The notes below the pieces were generated by a model. It worked only from the letters and a program-made list of their open reading frames with translations. It searched no databases and had not been told where the DNA came from. Of a DNA stretch of 64,000 nucleotides, positions 57,213-64,000 are shown one piece after another; within the stretch, counting starts at the first letter, position 1; each line of letters starts with the position of its first letter. This stretch comes from Eustoma russellianum (taxonomy: Eukaryota; Streptophyta; Magnoliopsida; Gentianales; Gentianaceae). The DNA is taken from assembly GCA_036186865.1 (NCBI GenBank), contig AP025055.1, positions 10,081,931 through 10,145,930 on the forward strand, written 5' to 3'. A program made the position numbers and the translations under genes.

Positions 57213-58487
57213 GGCCGTGAATATGGATTGATAATGCTGGAAGTTTTTCCAGCATAAGGAATGGGTTGTACATATGTGTATATGTAACGTATTATATCAT
57301 GATTTGCATAGTACATGTCATGCATTGCATCATCGTCAATTACATGATTTATGGAACTGATTTTTATGAGAAAGAAATATTAAAAGCGTTTTTAAAGAAA
57401 AGATTCTGTTTTAAAAAGAACGCTTCCCACCGGTACCGTGTGTATATGTTTCCTGGCCACTAAGGACCCGCTCCAGATCCGGGGTTAATCGATCTGATGA
57501 TATAGACCGTTCAGGCCCGGAGAGAATAGAACTGATATGGACCTTTCAGGCCCGGAGAGAATAGACCTGATAAGTGATGACGTTACCGTTCCGAATTCGG
57601 GAATAATAGATTCGAAGGGGAGAAGTGACCGCCTCAGATCTGGGTGAATAAATCTGAACACTCTATTGTTTTCCTGACGATGATGTTTTAAAAGAAAAAA
57701 ACGAAAGATCATATCCTCATTTTTTATCACGATGCATCAGACGTACATATGCATGCATGCTGCATTTGATGAGTCATCGAATAATGGCACGTGATACTTG
57801 AGCTAAGTTGTTATAACTTGGTAGTTCCTAAGTTATGATCTATTAAGTGGTGATTCTTGATGTGTTATGAACTTATACAAGCTACGGTCTTTTATTTTTA
57901 TGCTCTTTAATAAGTGATGACCTTGCTTAAGTTATGATCTTGATGCATTAAGTGTTGATTACTAACGGGTATTGGATGGAGGTCAGGTATGTTTCTAAAC
58001 TGAATTTTTGGGGTTCGGTTCTTGTATGTACTTTCCATTTAATCCTCGATTATTTATAGTATACTTGCTGGTGACTTTGTCACTCACCCCCTATTTTTCC
58101 TCCCAGAGGCTGCAGGGAACAAAGTAGAATTGATCGAGAATGAACCTAGGGTTCCTTACCCGTGAGACGCGCGAAAGATAGATGGCTTAGGGAACATGAC
58201 GTGCTGGTTGTGATTGATGACTTTTGATGTAATTGTGATGGGAAACAGTTACTTTTGAGAATCTTCGTACTTATGATTTGGGTTGTAAAACTAAGAACGA
58301 TTTCGTAGACATTTTAATTTGAAGTTTTTATTCTGTCACGGTTTCGCTTACTTATTGACATGTAAGCACAAAAGTCCATGTATTTTATCATGGACTATGA
58401 CATGATTTGGATCGGCGCCTGGTACTCTCCTTAGTGAAGTACGGCGGGCGCACCGTATCCGGCTGGGCCGGGGTGCGGGGCGCTATA
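57213..58487 (+). repeat. Solo gypsy LTR B, second segment
   Basis: Resumes LTR B after the TK-C insertion. Contains a hairpin array (about 57470-57660) with arms CAGATC/GATCTG, CAGGCC/GACCTG, CGAATT/GATTCG; a donor-like site at 57987; the hairpin GTGAC-ttt-GTCAC (58071-58083); an acceptor-like AG at 58106; and the peptide frame AGNKVELIENEPRVPYP ending TGA at 58163-58165. The LTR ends CGCTATA (TACA in relatives) before the ggtac duplication. Confidence 0.9.
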
Positions 58488-58492
58488 GGTAC

Positions 58493-59489
58493 CGTGTGTT
58501 TTATGGCCAGTAAGGGCCCGTTACAGATCCGGAGTTAACTGATCTGATGATATCGACCGTTCAAGCAGGAGAGAATAGACCAGATAAGTGATGACGTGAC
58601 CGCTCCGAATCCGGGAATAATAGATTCGAAGAGAAATAAGTGACCGCCTCAGATCCGGGAGAATAGATCTGAATACTCTCTTATTTTCTTGACGATGATG
58701 TTTTGAATGAAGGAACGAACGAACTTATCTTCATTTTTATCATGATGCATCACACATACATACTCATGCATGTAGCATATAATGAGTCATCGAATATGGG
58801 TACGTGATACTTAGACTAAGGTGTTATGACTTGCTAGCTTTTAAGTTATAATCTTTATTGAGTGATGATCTTTTAATAGTATGGGCTGTTATCAGTTATG
58901 AACTTTTATATGTTATGGACTTTGGTAAGTTTTAATCCTTAATAAGTTATGAGCTGATTACTTACGAGTGTTGGAAGGAAGGTCAGGTATGTTTCTAAAC
59001 CGAATTTTTGGGGTTCGGTTCTTGTATGTACTTTTCATTTAATTCATGATTATTTATAGTTTACTTGCTGGTGACATTGTCACTCACCCCTATTTTTCCT
59101 CTCAGCGTCTGTAGGAAATAGAGTGGAATGGATTGAAGATGAACCTAGGCCCCCCTACCCGTAGAAGCGCGAGAGGTGGACGACTTAAGAGATTTGACGA
59201 GAGGACTATGACTGATGGTCTCTTTTTAAGAATTGATGGTGGAAACATTTATTTTGGGATTTCCGTACTTTATGATCATGTTGTAAGACTAAAGATGGCT
59301 GCGTAGGCGCTTTTTTATTTTAAAAGTTTTTATTCTGCCTTGGTTTTGCTTACTTGTTGACGTGTAAGCATGAAAGTCCACCTATTTTATTCTGGACTTT
59401 GTTATGTTATGGACTGACTCCTGGTACTCTCCGTAGTGAAGTATGGCGGGCGCACCGTATCCAGCTGGGCCGGGGTGCGGGGCGCCACA
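58493..59489 (+). repeat. Solo gypsy LTR A, second segment
   Basis: Resumes LTR A after LTR B. Contains a hairpin array (about 58515-58675) with arms CAGATC/GATCTG and CGAATC/GATTCG, a donor-like site at 58987, the hairpin GTGAC-att-GTCAC (59071-59083), an acceptor-like AG at 59105 and the peptide frame VGNRVEWIEDEPRPPYP ending TAG at 59162-59164. The LTR ends GGGGCGCCACA at 59489. Confidence 0.9.
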
Positions 59490-61092
59490 ATTAAAATGGT
59501 GATATCTTTGAATATCACACATGCTGAAAATTTCAGCATGTGTGTAATGTATGTTGGCCGAAAATTAGGCTCTATTGGTGATCAATTTTTATCCCAAAAT
59601 TGATGAAAATATTGTGTACTAAATGGTGATTGAATTCTTCTTTAATTTCTAGGAATAAATCAAAGTAAACTTGGCAATATTCTGAATGAAATGTAAATGT
59701 TAAAAGGTGGTATGACCGATTTTTTCATGGCAAGGTGAAGAAAGTTGTCTTGCTAATTTTGTGGGATGATCTTGTGACTTATGGTAATAAGTTTATGGTT
59801 AATTTGCACATGCTTTTTGAGGTTTAATTTCAGATTTATCTAGTCATCAAGTGATGACAATATTCATCCAATCAATGAGTGCCAAGTAAGCAAGAGCTTA
59901 ATGATCATCCAATGAGGAGATGCCAAGTAAGCAAAGACATGTCACAATGATGCAATACAATCTTCCAAGGACTTAGAAGATAATTTTGAAGAGGAGAATG
60001 TCATCAAAGGGGGGCGGCCACAATGATAAAAGAAAAGAAGAGAGCAAGACAAAATACAACACAAGTCTTACAAGCATACAAGATTGAAATCGTTTTCTAG
60101 CCTCTCTTTCTATACCTTCTTTCTTTCTTCTCTCTAAAAGCCTATTGTACTTATATTCATATACTTGAATAGGCTTCATATAGACCACCACATATTCTTT
60201 TCATTGTTGTTGTAAAAGATTGATCAAGGTGTGATCAATCTTGCACTTGCAAGGTGGTGGTGTTCGTGTTCATTGTATTCTCATACAAGGTTTGTAAAGG
60301 GTTGGAGTTGGTGTGTAACTCCATCAACCCTGTGGTAAGGTGTTCTTTGTGTTGTGTGATTATTGCTAACCGAGGAAGGTGTCCTCGAAGACTGGAGTAG
60401 GTTGTCTATAACTGAACCAGTATAAAATTCCTGGTGTTATTTACTTTCAGTTTCAGCACTGTTTATTGTTTTTAATCACATTGGTAAAAATAGTAAAGGA
60501 ATTTCAAAAATCACTAAACTTTCCAGAGTCATAGCCTCACGTCTTAAGGTTCTTTTGGCGCAAGTTTCAACCGTTTTGGACAAGTATAAGTCATTCAAAA
60601 GTCCAAAGTTCTGAGACTAGTGCAGTCTTATTTTCAGGCATGCAAAGGTTGAGACTATGATCGTATTTCACTAACTTCTCAAAAAAAAAATTCAAAACTG
60701 TTTCAACCCATTTAAATATAACTAATAAGGACTTAGTCATTAAATTTTCAGAGCGTTTGGAGTTAAGGACAAATAGGAATTAAATTTTTAAAACAGACTA
60801 CCAGTTCTGGCAGATTTGCGCAATCTGACCACCAATGATTTTTCAAGGTGTTAGAGGTTGAATTTTGATCTGAAATTTTTAGGAGATACTCAGAACATCT
60901 GAGGCTAAGTTCTCTCCAAATTTCAGAATTTTTGAAGACCTGAAACCTAGTTTTCAAAACGTTTTAAAACTGGTCCTGAAAACAGAAACTGTTTTCAGAA
61001 GTTGGGTTTTTGGTTTAGAACAATTTTAAAAACCACATTTTCCACACCCACTATTCAACCCCCCCTTCTAGTGGTGCCTTGCAGATCCTACA
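59490..61092 (+). repeat. SIRE-a right LTR, third segment
   Basis: Completes the right LTR after solo LTR A. It begins inside the repeated ATGCTGAAAATTTCAGCAT palindrome zone (59520), matches 15307-16899 from about 59541, and ends TAGTGGTGCCTTG...CCTACA at 61092, followed by gatac. No gene is supported. Confidence 0.9.
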
Positions 61093-61097
61093 GATAC

Positions 61098-61876
61098 CAA
61101 AATAGGGTTTCCTCTTACAAGCCAACTAACCCTTGGTAGTCTTCTTAAAGTAAGCATGAAAAGTTTACAAGAGCATTTAGTATCCTACTAAATGGAGATT
61201 AAGAAGGAAAAAGGGAAAAAGTATTACCTTCTCCTTTCCCCCAACCGCCGGTTAAGAGGCATAATTAGGGGACATAAGGCTACTTTTGCTAAAAAGGTCT
61301 CAAGTACTCACTTTAAATGCTTACTAAAGCAATATTATAAAATAGTTCATGCATGTAGTGTCCATAATAGGATATTATTTTGAGGATGGGTAACTCACAC
61401 AAACCGTGGGTTACAAGGAAGTGGTGGAATTATGAGATCAACTTTACCATTAAACTCTTCTCCAACAATTTAGTAACTTTTCATTTAAACCCCCTCAAAA
61501 GCAACTAAAGCATGATGGAGCATGCTTAACAACCGCTGATTTAACCCAGGGATGGTCCATGGTAACTCCTTAAACAACCATAGTAACTTTTCTAACACAT
61601 TCTAAAAAGTAACTTAAGGAATAAGAGGGGATAAAGCAATTAAGGAGTAAATGAGCTTGGGGATAAACCCCTTAACCGCTGGCTATTCCCTTGGGTGAGC
61701 CAAGAAGACTTCATCACTAACTTTAGTTAGTTTTGGGCTAATGACTTTAATTTTTGTGAAAAGTATGTTTACATGATTTAAGACATGATATATTTACACA
61801 TATATGTGTATTACTGAAAATATATATAGATATATATATATAGTGTGTGTGTGTGTATGTATATATATATATATAT
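61098..61876 (+). other. Unassigned stretch of element D between SIRE-a and the right LTR match
   Basis: About 780 bp that returns to element D after SIRE-a. It has no recognisable gag or pol, no TGTTGTACCC start and no clear PPT. AACCG(C/T)CGG and AAACCGTGGG motifs like those in the gypsy LTRs suggest that its right part already is LTR; comparison with LTR A lengths would put the D LTR start some 300-400 bp before 61877. It ends in a TA/TG microsatellite (61820-61876). Nothing else is seen. Confidence 0.5.
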
Positions 61877-64000
61877 TTCAGCCTATGGTGTGTTAGTGGC
61901 CTAAAGGATTTTAGTTTCATGAAAAGTGTATTTAAAAGATAATAGTTTGAAAATACACTTTAAGAACACATATATATATAGTATACAAATTAAGATATGG
62001 AAATGAGTAAGCTATGTTTAATAGATAATATGCAATAAATTGAATTTATATATATAAGTGCACACACTTATAATTTTCGACCGTGAGGCCTTTTTGAGCT
62101 TAAAATGGCTTTAAGATTCTTTATGGACCCAAAAAGTAACTCATGGTTAAGCATTAAGTGAGCTCCATTATGATGTTCATGCACATAAAAAGTTTTCCCT
62201 CTTCCTTCATGATGGAACCGCCGGCCACTCCCCTAATCAAGAAGCTTTCTCTTTCTTCTTTAACAAGAAGCCTTTCTTCCACCTTGAATTCCCTACATCC
62301 TTAAGAGATTATCAAGCAAGAAGCAAAAAGTTTTCCCTCTCCTTCCCCTAAAAGCATACGGCTAGAAGGTAAGTGGAAGGCTCAAGGATATCTCCAACAC
62401 CAAGCTTCAAGGCCTATCTAAGTAAGTATATCCTAAACTCCCTTAGGTGAATTTCCTATTTCAAGAGATGAAGCTCACATTGGTATCCCTCTTTCCTTGT
62501 CTAAACCGTGACCCCCATGGTCCTTAGGTGATGATTTCTCAAGCTAGTAGCTGGTGTTAATACCTTGGTAGTGTGAACCCCATTCAAGCCTCATTTGGTA
62601 AGTTGGTATAGCCTTAATCTAGCTCCATTTTTCATATAAATGAATAACTAATGTTTCTTCTTTATCCTCCCCCCAAAAAAAACCGTATGTTCTATGGGAA
62701 TAGTGGAAGGAACTTCTAGCCATTCTATCCAAGTTCAAGCTAGAAGGAAGCTTTAAGATCTAAAGAGGCAAGTACACTATAAATGCTCTTGACTTATGTG
62801 TGAAAGTATATGCTTGAATGTCTAGTTATTATTAAGATTTAATCTTAGTTGGAAAGTATTAAGCTTGAAGCATGAAAGCTTAGTGTTTCTTAAGAAAGGT
62901 GACTTGCATGTGTGAAATTCCCCCAAAGATGAGTTCTTTGCCTCCTTGAAATATGAATATGTTGCATGTCTAAGATAAATGTGGTAAAATTTCTCTTTCT
63001 TACCATGTAAGGGGGACGGTTGAAGGAGGAGGTAGGGTTGAACAATATTTCTTGTGAAAGAATATGTCTTGTGAGGTAAAAGATGTATGGAAGTTGTATG
63101 TTTGAATGTTTTATTACTTAGGTGTATTATGTTCATTATGAAAATGAAATATAAGCCCTTTCATGTGTAAGAACGGGCTGTTTGGGGGTTAGGTATTACA
63201 TAAATTAGTTATGCCAAAGGTAGACTTTATTATGTACAAAATGTGCAATATCAATGTGTGCTATGTATAAGTTTCAAACTACTTTTCAAGTGATTTGTAT
63301 GTAGCCTATAGAATATATTAGAACCTGTAATTTCTATGTTAGAAAGTTTATTTGATGGCTAGTAAGTCATTTTTGAAGAATAAGTTTAGTTGGTACACAT
63401 TTAGCAAGAAAAGTGACAAAAAGGAAAAATTACTGGAACAGGACAGATTTAAGTGACGTTTTGTAAGACCCAACAATGGACCTTAGAAACGTACAAATGA
63501 GCTGATTTTTGGTAAGATGCTAGCCTTGTGTGTTTATTAAATATGTGAGTTGGAATTTTGGAAAAAGGACTTGTGGTTTATCCGCAATAAAATTTTTAGT
63601 AAAGGCTGGTCACTCCAGATTTCTGCATGTACCGAGTTTAGGAAAATAATTAAATCAACCTCTTATACCCATTGAATTGCTCTGGAATTTTTATGGTAAT
63701 CACTTAAGACATATATGAACATACCATGTAAATAAATCAGCTTGGAACCACCGTTTTAAGGGCCAACAACTGAGTTGAAGTTAGCGGTACAAAACTGGAA
63801 AAACAGGACAGAATTATGGCGTAAGTTGGGAGGCCTTATTATTTTGAATTTGGTCTCATATGTGCTATTGGGCTTATGAATATTACTTCTTGGTATTTTT
63901 ACTATGTTCTCCAGGTATTGGCCTGAATTATATAAGATTTTATGGGTTTGAAAGAAAGGTAAAAGATGGGTACTGTGCTGCTGGATTCAGCAGTACCTTG
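61877..64000 (+). repeat. Right LTR of outermost gypsy-type element D (cut by window end)
   Basis: Matches 6286-8410 with scattered differences, same orientation. It contains one copy of the 190-bp-type unit near 63445-63640, AAACCGTG/AAACCGTA motifs, and a GTAAGT donor-like site at 62422 that is mutated in the left copy (6834). The hairpin array and peptide frame would lie beyond the window. The antisense frame 62822-63136 parallels 7228-7542 as a shadow of LTR identity. Confidence 0.85.

Larger units (their letters stand above)
10213..61092 (+). mobile_element. Sirevirus-type Ty1/copia element SIRE-a, gag-only, heavily interrupted
   Basis: The LTRs start TGTAGAG and end CCTACA. Flanks are gatat (10208-10212) and gatac (61093-61097), a 5-bp target duplication with one change. 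The left LTR is 10213-10568 plus 15307-16899, split by L1-b. The interior is 16900-19191. The right LTR is 19192-19560 plus 37036-38039 plus 59490-61092, split by L1-c (with SIRE-b inside) and by solo LTR A (with B and TK-C inside). The interior has a primer-binding site, a broken gag and a multi-PPT block, but no protease, integrase, reverse transcriptase or RNase H. It is therefore a non-autonomous deletion derivative that would have needed a helper. Confidence 0.9.

Overview
The window is plant nuclear DNA, almost certainly from an angiosperm, and every part I can identify is retrotransposon. It holds L1-type LINEs with plant-type ORF1 (DUF4283-like domain plus CCHC knuckle) and a C-terminal RNase H, Sirevirus-type Ty1/copia elements, and Tekay/Del-type chromovirus Ty3/gypsy elements with LTRs of about 4 kb. 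I see no host gene, tRNA, rRNA or CRISPR array. The species cannot be read from the sequence.

The layout is one deep nest. The outermost unit is a gypsy-type element (called D): LTR sequence at 6286-9786, a primer-binding site at 9789, and the matching LTR copy at 61877-64000. An L1 (L1-a, 1-6250) sits in its left LTR. Sirevirus SIRE-a (10213-61092, flanked by gatat/gatac) sits in its leader. The left LTR of SIRE-a carries a reverse-strand 5'-truncated L1 (L1-b, 10569-15306). Its interior (16900-19191) has a decayed gag and no pol. Its right LTR is cut twice: by a third L1 (L1-c, 19593-37001), itself cut inside the reverse transcriptase by a full Sirevirus (SIRE-b, 22882-34367, target duplication gaccc); and by a solo gypsy LTR A (38040-59489), which contains solo LTR B (41036-58487, duplication ggtac), which contains a complete Tekay-type element TK-C (43815-57207, duplication attga). 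That is five levels, D > SIRE-a > A > B > TK-C. TK-C and SIRE-b are the youngest layers on their branches.

Functionally, TK-C encodes gag, protease, reverse transcriptase, RNase H, integrase and a chromodomain-like tail. It is broken by three in-frame stops but carries two short segments that behave exactly like spliceosomal introns. SIRE-b has gag and pol with two stops and several frameshifts. SIRE-a is a gag-only, pol-less derivative that keeps the cis signals. L1-c has an intact ORF1; all L1 ORF2s are pseudogenes.

The most unusual signals are in the gypsy LTRs. All four diverged LTR families (D, A, B, C) share, near the LTR 3' end, a small hairpin with compensatory changes, then a splice-acceptor-like AG, then a short reading frame ending in a conserved peptide (like EWIEDEPRVPYP-stop) whose differences are nearly all at third codon positions. 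They also share a tandem array of small hairpins whose arms change in step, and a unit of about 190 bp present once in D, twice in A and B and five times in C. The three L1s share a 3' RNA module with a covarying stem, and all three sit at TA-repeat sites, two of them at the same spot of the two LTRs of one element.
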